Assembly (NCBI RefSeq): GCF_001427795.1
Contig: NZ_LMHJ01000001.1
Span: forward strand, 171,773-235,772
Source: Nocardioides sp. Root682
GTDB lineage: Bacteria; Actinomycetota; Actinomycetes; Propionibacteriales; Nocardioidaceae
DNA length: 64,000 nucleotides
Direction of reading: 5' to 3'
The notes below the pieces were generated by a model that ran no database searches, had not been told where the DNA came from, and worked only from the letters and a program-made list of their open reading frames with translations. The number at the start of each line of letters is the position of its first letter. The first letter of the stretch is position 1. The translations under genes and the position numbers were made by a program. Below are positions 13,851 to 22,600 of the stretch, piece after piece.

Positions 13851-16790
13851 TCACCCTGCGCACGGGCCCGCGTCGACGCCGGGCAGGCAGACGTAGACCG
13901 GTGCGCTGGTGGTCCGTGCCCCGCTCGCGTCGGTGACGGTGGCGCGCAGCCGGATGACCACGGAACCGGGGGCATGGACGTCGTCGAGCGCCAGTGTCCC
14001 GGAGGTCTGGCCGGTGATCCTGCTGGAGGGGTGGGCGTGGAACGTGTCGCCGGTGTAGTGCAGGGAGTCGACGGCCAGCACGACCGTCGACGCGAGATCC
14101 GCCGGGTCGTCGCCGTCGGGGTCGCTGACCTCGACGCTCCACGGCACGACACCGTCGGCCGGGACGTGGCCGTTGGCCGGTGCCGTCAACGCGACGCTCG
14201 GCGGTCCGCCGGTACGGGTCCACGACACATCCGCGGCTGCAGTGTCTTCATCGCCGTGGAGGTGCTCGACCTGGACGAGGTGCTGTCCCTGCGACAGGAC
14301 GAGGTCGTGCACGCGGGCATCGCCCCAGAAGGCGTTGGCGTAGAAGTCGTGCACGGGCTGGTTGTCGACCCACAGCCGGATCCATTCGGTGCCGTCCACC
14401 TGGAACCGCCAGGTGCCCGCCTCGACGTCGACGCGTCCGCGCCAGGACGTGGCGAACCTGTTCCCGGAGGTCTCGGCCAGCTGCACCGCCGGTTCGCAGG
14501 TCGCCTCGCCCAGCGCCGCCGTCGGCACCTGGACTGCGGCGTAGGGGAACAACCATGCATAGGCGGGGTCGCCGTCGTACTCCTGGTCGAAGGCGGAATC
14601 GGGGCCGTCGAGGTCGTGGAAGGTGCGCCGGAACGTGCCGACCGGGCACCGGTCGGCAAGCGCGTCGCCGCTCCAGCGGATCCGTCGCAGCGAGCCCGTG
14701 GTGATGGACACCGACCACACCAGTCCGTCGGGTCCGGTGAAGAACTTCACCGGACCTTCCGCCGCGGTGGCGTCGGCCAGTCCGGCCACCCCGGTCACGT
14801 CACCGCCGTGGTCGACGGCAGCGGTACGGATGAAGGCCTGGGCGTAGTCCCCGAACACGTAGCGGCCCCGCATCGCGGCGGGATAGGCGGTCGAGTCCAG
14901 GAAGACTCCGCCACTGACCGAGCCACCGTTCCCGTGATGCGGATAGGAGTACGACGGCGCGCTGGCCCCGCCCTCGGCGCGCACGGCGCCGCACGCGCTC
15001 CACGGGCTGTCGAGCGCGGAAACGTCGCCCAGGGCCGTGGCTTCATCACCTTCGAGGCAGGGCCACCCGAAGTTCGCCACCTCCTGCGACGGGTCGAGCT
15101 CGAGGACGTCGAGCTCCTCCCACGTCATCTCACCCACGTCGCCGATCACCAGCTGGTCGCCGTGGACGGTGAACCGGAACGGGTTGCGGAGCCCCAGCGC
15201 CACCACGCGGGAAGCGTTGCTGGACCCGTCGCCGACGTACAACGGGTTGTCCGGCACACCGCGGCCCGTCGCCGGGTCGATGCGCAACACCTTGCCGGCC
15301 AGCACCTCGGGGTCCTGGGCGCGAAGGGTCCGCAGCCGGCCCGCCAGTCCGTCCGCGGTCAGGTACAGCGAGCCGTCTCCGATGCCGGCCAGCAGTCGTC
15401 CCTGGTCGTCGAAGCCGAGGTCGCCGATCGTGTGGGCCACCCCGACCATCGGCACGCAGTCCGGCGTACGCACGTTGTCGTCGTCGTAGCAGGCCGGACC
15501 GGTGACCGACCCGAGGACGACGTGTCGGCTGTCGGGCTGCAGGTCCGTGCCGTCCCAGGTGAACCGGACGACCTGCTGGGCGTGCCGATCGTCGCCACCG
15601 TCGTCCCGGACGAAGCTGACGTAGACGAAGCCGTTGTCGGCGAAGGCGGGGTCCACGGCCAGACCGGTCATCCCGGCGTCACCCTCGTCGAGGACGTCGT
15701 CGCGCAGGTCGAGAACCACTCGCGGCAACGACCACTCGCCGTCGTCCGTCGGTTCGACGACCTTGACCAGGCCACCCTTCTCGCTGACGAGGACGAGGCC
15801 TTCGGGCGTGCTCGCGGCGCTGGTCGGCAGCTCGAATCCGCTCTGGACGGTGTCCAGCGCGAAGCTCTCGGCGACACCCGAGTCCACACCGAGCGGCGCG
15901 GTGGCCCGCTCGAAGGCGCTGGCGGGGCTGAGCACGCTCTCCACCGGGCCGATCGCGCGGGCGACGACGTCGTGCGTGCCGACGGACGGATCTGCCGTGA
16001 CGTTCCACGGAGCGCTGGTGTCCTCACCGACCAACCGGCCGTCGAGGTAGAAGCGCACCGACCGCACTGCGCCGGTCGTCGTCACCGTGAGCTGCGCCGG
16101 ATCACCGTCGACGACAGCGGGTACACCGACCGTGGGCGGCAGGTGCACGGGAGACGCCGTTGCAGGCGCGCCACGGTGGGCAGCAACCAGCGCCCGCAGC
16201 CGCTTTCCTGCCACCGTCGCGACGGTGGCAGCGTCGTCGATCAGGAGCGTGCGCGACGTGCCGAGCCGGCGGGTCGCAACTGCCCTCCACGTGCCGTCAC
16301 TTGCTTGCGCTTGCACCTCGACCACCCGTCCCGAGCGGGCATGCGACACGGTGACCCGGGCGTCGACCCGGGCGCTCACGTCCCGGGAGAGGGCGAGGCT
16401 GACCGCCTGCGGCGTGCCGCGCACGGCAGCGGGCCGGGACGCGACGGCGGAGTAGTGCCGACCACGGATGCGGGTCGCGGGCGCCAGCACCCGCAGCACG
16501 GTGCGGGTGGCCGTGGCCCGGTGGGCGAGGGAGACCGTGCCCCTGCGGCTGCTCACTCCACGGGCCACCGTGACCCAGCGAGTTCCGGACAGCCGCTGCA
16601 GCCGTACGGGCCGGGCGACCTGACTGGCGAGCCGGGTGCGCGCGGCGACGTACTCACCGATCATCGGCGGCGCGGGTGACACGACCAGAGGCGGGCGTAC
16701 GGCGGCGTCCGCGGCTGGAATCGCCAGGGTCAGCGCTCCCGCCAGCGTCGTCACGAGGGCGAGCAACACTCCCAGCACGCCCCGCACCAT
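13851..16790 (-). CDS. Secreted PQQ-type sugar dehydrogenase-like (GSDH) protein with PA14-like domain
   Basis: Exported protein of 979 residues. A signal peptide (VLLALVTTLAGALTLAIPAADA) is followed by beta-sandwich segments (about 40-290). A six-bladed propeller of the glucose/sorbosone dehydrogenase family covers about 310-680: SGFELPTSAASTPEGLVLVSEKGG, GDAGMTGLAVDPAFADNGFVYVSF, LAGKVLRIDPATGRG, ALGLRNPFRFTV and VANFGWPCLEG. A PA14-like lectin fold follows (SWRGRVDVEAGTWRF, WIRLWVDNQPV), then an Ig-like end. Family members oxidise sugars, but many have lost PQQ binding, so activity is uncertain. The start is the ATG at 16790, right before the signal peptide; an in-frame ATG 24 bases upstream is possible. 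Confidence 0.85.
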   Translation of the reverse strand: MVRGVLGVLLALVTTLAGALTLAIPAADAAVRPPLVVSPAPPMIGEYVAARTRLASQVARPVRLQRLSGTRWVTVARGVSSRRGTVSLAHRATATRTVLRVLAPATRIRGRHYSAVASRPAAVRGTPQAVSLALSRDVSARVDARVTVSHARSGRVVEVQAQASDGTWRAVATRRLGTSRTLLIDDAATVATVAGKRLRALVAAHRGAPATASPVHLPPTVGVPAVVDGDPAQLTVTTTGAVRSVRFYLDGRLVGEDTSAPWNVTADPSVGTHDVVARAIGPVESVLSPASAFERATAPLGVDSGVAESFALDTVQSGFELPTSAASTPEGLVLVSEKGGLVKVVEPTDDGEWSLPRVVLDLRDDVLDEGDAGMTGLAVDPAFADNGFVYVSFVRDDGGDDRHAQQVVRFTWDGTDLQPDSRHVVLGSVTGPACYDDDNVRTPDCVPMVGVAHTIGDLGFDDQGRLLAGIGDGSLYLTADGLAGRLRTLRAQDPEVLAGKVLRIDPATGRGVPDNPLYVGDGSSNASRVVALGLRNPFRFTVHGDQLVIGDVGEMTWEELDVLELDPSQEVANFGWPCLEGDEATALGDVSALDSPWSACGAVRAEGGASAPSYSYPHHGNGGSVSGGVFLDSTAYPAAMRGRYVFGDYAQAFIRTAAVDHGGDVTGVAGLADATAAEGPVKFFTGPDGLVWSVSITTGSLRRIRWSGDALADRCPVGTFRRTFHDLDGPDSAFDQEYDGDPAYAWLFPYAAVQVPTAALGEATCEPAVQLAETSGNRFATSWRGRVDVEAGTWRFQVDGTEWIRLWVDNQPVHDFYANAFWGDARVHDLVLSQGQHLVQVEHLHGDEDTAAADVSWTRTGGPPSVALTAPANGHVPADGVVPWSVEVSDPDGDDPADLASTVVLAVDSLHYTGDTFHAHPSSRITGQTSGTLALDDVHAPGSVVIRLRATVTDASGARTTSAPVYVCLPGVDAGPCAG

Positions 16791-16837
16791 GGGCCCAGTC
16801 TGAAGCGCCTGCACCCGGCAATCAGCCGAACCGGGCC

Positions 16838-16859
16838 ACCCGGGACCAAGGTCCCGGGT
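16838..16859. promoter_or_regulatory. 22-bp perfect dyad between divergent genes
   Basis: Arms ACCCGGGACC and GGTCCCGGGT flank a central AA. The dyad sits 48 bases from one start (16790) and 65 bases from the other (16924). This is a good position for one repressor to control both the secreted dehydrogenase unit and the acyltransferase. Confidence 0.6.
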
Positions 16860-16923
16860 ATGTCACCCGAACGGCATCCCGGACGTGGGAGACTCCGGAC
16901 GACTGCGGCAGAGGAGAGCACAC

Positions 16924-18327
16924 ATGAAGAGGCAAGCGATCAGCCTGAACGACTCGGGTTGGCTCCGCATGGAGACCGTGGCGACACCGATGCAGGTGGG
17001 CATGCTGGCGACGTTCTCGAAGCCGGAGGACGCGGGACCGTCGTACCTCTCTGACCTGGTGGACCGCTGGCGTTCCCATCGCGAGTTCCAGTCGCCGTTC
17101 AACTACGTCCTGCACGGATCGGCGGTCCCCCGCTGGGAGACGCTGCCCGACGACGCCATCGACATCGACTACCACTTCCGGCACTCGGCACTCCCCGCTC
17201 CCGGCGGCGAACGTGAGCTCGGCATCCTCGTCTCGCGCCTGCACTCAGCCCGGATGGACCGCCGCTACCCGCTCTGGGAGTGCCACGTCATCGAAGGGCT
17301 CGAGGGCGACCGCTGGTCGATGTACATGAAGGTCCACCACAGCCAGCTCGACGGCGTGGGCGGAATCCGCGTGCTTCGTCGTACCTTCTCGGTCGACGGC
17401 GACCAGCGCGACATGCTGCCGCTCTGGGCGATCGGCGTCCGCGGCCCCGACCAGTCCGGCGTGCCGGCGACCCCGCGCACGAAGACACCGGCGAAGCCGA
17501 GCCGCAAGGTCGTCAGGAACGCCGCCGCGGTCGCCGGGTCGCTGCGCCGTACCTATGCGGAATCGCTGTTCGGTTCGAAGGACGAGCTGCGCGCGGTGCC
17601 CTACCGCGCACCGAAGTCCATCTTCAACGGCACCATCAGTACGCCGCGCCGGTTCGCGACCCAGCAGTATCCGATCGATCGCCTGAAGGCCGTCGGCACG
17701 GCCGCCGGCGGGAGCCTCAACGACGTCTTCCTCGCGATCTGCGGCGGCGCGATCCGGCGCTATCTCCAGGACGTCGACGCCCTGCCCGCGCAGAGCCTGA
17801 TCGCCAACGTCCCGGTCTCGGTCCGCACCGGCGAGGGCGCCTCCGTGGGCAACGCCATCACGTTCCTCTACACCCAGCTCGGCACCGACGTGGCGGACCC
17901 GCTCGAGCGGATCGCACGGATCAAGACCTCCACCCAGCTCGGCAAGGAACGCCTGCCCCAGGTCTCCGGTGCCGCCATGGACGCCTACACGGCCGGCCTG
18001 ATGGCGCCGTTCATGGGCCAGGCCATCACCCACCTCGGCGGCCACGGCCGACCCGCATCCAACCTGGTCCTCTCGAACGTCCCCGGCCCGACCGAGGCAC
18101 GGTACGTCGACGGCTCACGCCTCGAGGAGTACTACCCGCTCAGCCTGCTCTTCCACGGCCAGGCCCTGAACATCACCGCGATCAGCTACGCCGGCCAGTT
18201 CAACATCGGCTACACCGGCTGCCGCGACAACCTGCCCCACCTGCAGCGGATCGCGGTCTACTCCGGCGAGGCGCTCGAGGAGCTCGAAGCGGCGCTGGGC
18301 ATCAGCGCCGCGACCTCGGCTGGGTAG
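16924..18327 (+). CDS. WS/DGAT-type wax ester synthase/diacylglycerol acyltransferase
   Basis: Acyl-CoA-dependent O-acyltransferase of 467 residues that makes triacylglycerol or wax ester storage lipid. The catalytic motif HHxxxDG is intact at His138-Gly144 (HHSQLDG). Other family blocks are LNDSGWLRMETVATPMQVG at the N-terminus, PLWECHVIEGL, GGSLNDVFLAICGGAIRRYL, and the C-terminal SNVPGP with NIGYTGCRDNLP. GAGGAG at 16911-16916 fixes the ATG at 16924; the longer frame from 16885 lacks support. It is divergent from the secreted dehydrogenase gene, across a 22-bp dyad. Confidence 0.92.
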   Translation: MKRQAISLNDSGWLRMETVATPMQVGMLATFSKPEDAGPSYLSDLVDRWRSHREFQSPFNYVLHGSAVPRWETLPDDAIDIDYHFRHSALPAPGGERELGILVSRLHSARMDRRYPLWECHVIEGLEGDRWSMYMKVHHSQLDGVGGIRVLRRTFSVDGDQRDMLPLWAIGVRGPDQSGVPATPRTKTPAKPSRKVVRNAAAVAGSLRRTYAESLFGSKDELRAVPYRAPKSIFNGTISTPRRFATQQYPIDRLKAVGTAAGGSLNDVFLAICGGAIRRYLQDVDALPAQSLIANVPVSVRTGEGASVGNAITFLYTQLGTDVADPLERIARIKTSTQLGKERLPQVSGAAMDAYTAGLMAPFMGQAITHLGGHGRPASNLVLSNVPGPTEARYVDGSRLEEYYPLSLLFHGQALNITAISYAGQFNIGYTGCRDNLPHLQRIAVYSGEALEELEAALGISAATSAG

Positions 18328-18372
18328 TCCCGCGTAGGTACCGCGATGGCACCCGGCGTTGCGAGCTGCGAG

Positions 18373-18389
18373 GTGGGCAATCCGCCCAC
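18373..18389. terminator. Hairpin between convergent genes
   Basis: GTGGGC and GCCCAC with a 5-base loop sit between the acyltransferase stop (18327) and the stop of the orphan gene (18401). It could serve both strands. Confidence 0.45.
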
Positions 18390-18400
18390 TATGGGTCACG

Positions 18401-19501
18401 TCACCGTGCGTCGTGAGCCTCGATGACCTCCATTGTGAGCAGCGCACCTGCCCAGTCGGCTCGTGCACGAGCGAGCGTTGCTGGATCGGGTTGTGTTGAC
18501 CCGTACCAGGGCTTGAGGTCTGTCGCGGTTACCAAATGCTGACCGGCTCCTGTGTCGGTGATTGTCCAATCAGACAGGTCGTTTGCAGCTTGGAGGTGCG
18601 CGTCGGTGACCACCTGGACACCGTGTGCGTCAGGCAAGTACCGGTCGAGCAGGTGAGCGTTGTATCGCACCTGCGGTTCGCGAATGCCGGGCAGGGGCTG
18701 GATGCCGTCGATCTCGAATAGGCCTAGGACTCCCGGGCGAGCTGTTCGTATGAATGCGTAGTCGAGGGGGGCTGGAAGTTGGGTTGCCAGCTCGAGAAGC
18801 TCGCTCACGGAATCGGTCCATGACCCGGCGATGTATTGGTAGACGGAGGTCGCGGCGGGGCCTAGAACTGCGTGTCGAGCTCTGTGGGCCGCGCTGTCGT
18901 AGACCGCGACGCCCGCACTGCCCGCTGAGCGCAATGCGCGTTCGATGGCCGGCCTGAGGTCGACGTCTTGGACCGTCAGAAAGCAGTCGCCTTGGACCAG
19001 GATGGTTTGCCCGGGGTCAGTTTCAGCCCACTCGACGGTGCGTTTGACGGCGTCCTTGGTCTGCGCGGAATCGACCTCCCACCGGGGCCGGCCCGGGGTA
19101 AGCATTGGCGGGAGGCGGAACCGGGCAAACAACGTTGGGGCAGGTGGACCGGTCGAAAGCACTTTCGGCATTGGAGCCTGGGGCGCGCCACCGAGACTGC
19201 CGCTGACCCCGCGACTTCGCAGCGCGTCGACGAACAGTTCAACCCATCGATCGATCTGTTGGCGGTCGAGCGCGGGACCGATCTCAATGGCGAAGCCCCC
19301 GGGACACGGGGTCAACGAGTATGCCTTGAGGTCGTCGATGCCCTGCTGTGCCGCGTTGGCTGCGGCAACAGCACTCTCGATTGCGTCGAGCGCCTCTGTT
19401 TGAGTGGTCCGAAGACGTAGCCAGAAGTCGTCGTAGCCGCTGGCTTTCCATGCCCTCTTGATGGAATCCCACTTAACGTCCAAGCCGCTCTGATCCAGCA
19501 C
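18401..19501 (-). CDS. Hypothetical protein, 366 residues, divergent from the giant exported protein
   Basis: I do not recognise this protein. It has no signal peptide or membrane helix and looks cytoplasmic. An N-terminal helical part (1-60, YDDFWLRLRTTQTEALDAIESAVAAA) precedes mixed alpha/beta sequence with a Pro-rich stretch near 110-135. Aromatic-rich motifs include SVYQYIAGSWTD and PLDYAFIRTARPGVLGLFEIDG. Third-position GC is lower than in the flanking housekeeping genes, which points to recent acquisition. The GTG at 19501 has GGGAGGA eight bases upstream. It shares a 123-base divergent promoter region with the nuclease-like exported protein, so a partner or immunity role is possible but is only inference. 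Confidence 0.75.
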   Translation of the reverse strand: MLDQSGLDVKWDSIKRAWKASGYDDFWLRLRTTQTEALDAIESAVAAANAAQQGIDDLKAYSLTPCPGGFAIEIGPALDRQQIDRWVELFVDALRSRGVSGSLGGAPQAPMPKVLSTGPPAPTLFARFRLPPMLTPGRPRWEVDSAQTKDAVKRTVEWAETDPGQTILVQGDCFLTVQDVDLRPAIERALRSAGSAGVAVYDSAAHRARHAVLGPAATSVYQYIAGSWTDSVSELLELATQLPAPLDYAFIRTARPGVLGLFEIDGIQPLPGIREPQVRYNAHLLDRYLPDAHGVQVVTDAHLQAANDLSDWTITDTGAGQHLVTATDLKPWYGSTQPDPATLARARADWAGALLTMEVIEAHDAR

Positions 19502-19521
19502 GATTTCCTCCCTTGTGCGTT

Positions 19522-19536
19522 GGATTCACCGAATCC
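19522..19536. promoter_or_regulatory. Inverted repeat in the divergent promoter region
   Basis: GGATTC and GAATCC with a 3-base spacer lie 20 bases upstream of the orphan gene start and 88 bases upstream of the giant gene start. Candidate operator. Confidence 0.4.
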
Positions 19537-19624
19537 TATGACGTTCCCCGGCGTTCGAAGGTAAGTTCGCCAGTCTTGCTCTGGACACGATCCAGTCAGG
19601 AACCGGCTTCTTGGGAGGGAAGGC

Positions 19625-22600
19625 ATGGTTTCACATGTACGGCGCCTGTTTGTGGTGCTCGTAGCTGCTCTGTCGATAGCCCTGGTGTTGTGCACCAACC
19701 GAGCCGCCGCGGGAATCGCTCCTGACGACGCAGCGGGGTTGATAGCTGGGCCTCTGCCGACCCTGCTCGAAACCGAGGACCAACCGTGTCCTCCGAATGA
19801 CGACAACGCCGCTGTGGTGAGCGTAGGGAAACGGTGCATCGCAGAACAGCGTCTGACAACCCGCGCCTACCTCACACCGAACTGCTTTGACAGCCGGGGC
19901 CTTCAGCCGAACGCGTTGTACGGACCGACCGAATGCAGGAACGCGAAGAGCGATCAGGTCGAGGCGATTGCTCAGGCAAGGGCGATCGTCAAGTTCAATC
20001 AGCAAGGGGTCCATGGCGACTCTGCGGTTCTGCCTGGAATCACGCCGAACCTTCAGTGGGAGGTGATCTATGGCCCGCGACCGGACATCGTCATGTACGA
20101 CCGGAACTACTTCAGGGACCGTGACGTGGAAGGTGCCCCCGCAGTACCGGGCCCCGGCTCCGAGATCGAAATCATCGAGGTCAAGACCGAGAAGAACGGT
20201 GGCAACACTGGCGCAGCACGGAGCCTGCGCCAGTACCTGGTCACCAAGGCGTTCCCGTCCGGGCCTCGCGGCCGCCAACTTTACGCCTACGACCTGACTG
20301 ACTATTCAGACAGCTTTCGGGTGCTTAAGCGTTCATGCGGTCCTGGCGTCGAGACGCGTCGCGAGGATCACTACACGGTGTACCCCGGCGCGACTCAAGG
20401 CGCCATGATCGTTTCCCTTCCGAAACCCGTTGAGACGTCATGCGGTGCTGCTGACCCGACTCCGAACCCCGAAGAGGAGGAGAACGAGGAGCCTCGGGAC
20501 TGCGGGATGATCTGCACAATCCCGATTCCGCCTATCCATTCTGACAATCAAGACCCCGACGACCAAGCCGCCTACGACGCCGCGTTTGACCAGATCGTGG
20601 AAGCCTATGAAGACAACGAAGAGGTCCTCGTTGCCGGGGTTCTGGTATCCGCCGCCGTCATCCTGGCCGTCGTGGTCGCTTGTTCGCTGATGCCGCTCGG
20701 ATGTCCGGCGATATTGACGATGACGGCCGCACCGGGAAACGCCTACGGCATCGGAGCGCTGCTCGCCGTCCTGATCGGCTTGAATGTGTGGGGAGACCCT
20801 CACATTGCGACTCTGGATCGCTTCAACTACGACCTGCAGGCTGTAGGCGAGTTTCATCTGCTCCAGGCCCCTGAACAGGGTGTCGACGTCCAGGCGAGAT
20901 TCCGTCCTTGGAGCAACAGTCGCGACTTGTCGACCCTGACCGCTGTCGCAGTTGAGATCAACGAGAATCAGATCGAACTTGTCGGCAACTCACTCAGAGT
21001 CAACGGTGACCTCGTCCCGCTCGCTGACGGTCATGCCTTTGACCTTGGTGAGGGTGCAACGGTCATTCGGGACGGATCGCGCTGGGTTGTCCAATGGCCA
21101 GGTTATGGCGACAAGCTTGTGATGATGGTGAAAGGTAGCGACGTCGGGTTCCACGTGCCGAAGGGCACGCAGACCAGCGGACTCCTGGGCAACGGCAATG
21201 GCGACGCCAAGGATGACTTGGCCTACCCCGACGGCACCGCAGTTCCAACCAACACCTCGGCGTCGACTCTTCACGGTGCATTCGCGGACGCCTGGCGAAT
21301 CAGCCAGGTCGAGTCCCACTTCACCTACGCCAACGGTCAGTCCACCGCCGCTTTCACCGACAAGACGTTCCCGCAGCGCGTGGTCACGGTGGCAGACTTT
21401 CCGGAGGCCGACATCGCGGCCGCATCCGAGACATGCCTGACAGCAGGCGTCCAGCCGGGCCCGCAGTTTCAGGACTGCGTCTTCGACGTGATCGTCACCG
21501 GTGACCAGACGTTCGCGGCCTCTGCGGCGGCCGTGACTGATGTGCTGGTCGATTCAACAACCCGTGCGTTCGATGATTCCGGCACTCTGGCAGAGGACTA
21601 CGAGGGCACCGTCGGATCGAACTTCGCAGCCCCTCGGTATTCGTCCGATCCAGCGACCAGTCGCCTCGCAGGGCCGCTATTCGATGCCACGCCGTATCAC
21701 GTCACCGGTGCATCTGTGCCGCGCCACGAAACCGTGCGAATGAGCGCTGAGGTCTACGCGTACGGCCAGATCGGCGACGACACAGTTCCACAGTCTGTTG
21801 CGCTCAAGTCCGGGACCAGCACCTTGGGCAGCATCAACTTCGACACCCTGGACGGACCATCGCTCTCGGGCGGGCTCTCGGGATCGATCGAACGCATCGG
21901 CGTCAATGTCACACAATCCGGCACCCCGTTTACGAAGTTTGCGTTGAGCGTCGAGGTTCCGCATCAGGCCGACACAATCGACCTGACCCTCGTTCCACAG
22001 AACTTTCGCGGCGTTCTCGGAACCTCCTTCGGAATCGACAACGTTCTGCTGCAACTCACCACCGACCCTGCCGATGTCTTCGACGTCAACTTCCCGTTCA
22101 CAGTAAGCGCTGAGCAGCCATCAACTGGAGCGGGGAATCTCGAGTCCCGAGCGGCTCAGGACGAGTACCACTTTTCGCTACCTGAAGATGACACCAACCT
22201 CATGCTGGAGACCCCCCAATGCCTGCCTGGGATCCAGACCCTTGTGTCAAAGCAAACCGGTGCCGTCGTTCCTCCTGACCGCACCGGCTGCAAAGGGCGC
22301 GTGTACAAGGCGCTTCCGGCAGGCGACTACCTGTTCAAGGTGACGGCCACTGGCTCACCGTCCACCTACTCGCTCGCCATGGGCGAAGCACCCCAACCCC
22401 AGCAGTTTCCGTACGCGATTGGTGACACGGTTGTGCCAGGAAAGCTCGACGGCACCGACACCCCCGGCGTCGGGGCCATCGAGACACCCGGCTCCCTCGA
22501 CACCTACACATTCACGACCACACAACCCAGCACCCGCGTTCTGTTCACCGGGTCGGGCGGCCCGTGCCCAGCAGCCAGGCTGACCGACCTCGCCACCAAC

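Noticed and set aside
13695..16679. A 994-codon open frame antisense to the secreted dehydrogenase gene
   Set aside because: Composition is that of a shadow frame; the opposite strand shows a signal peptide and propeller motifs.
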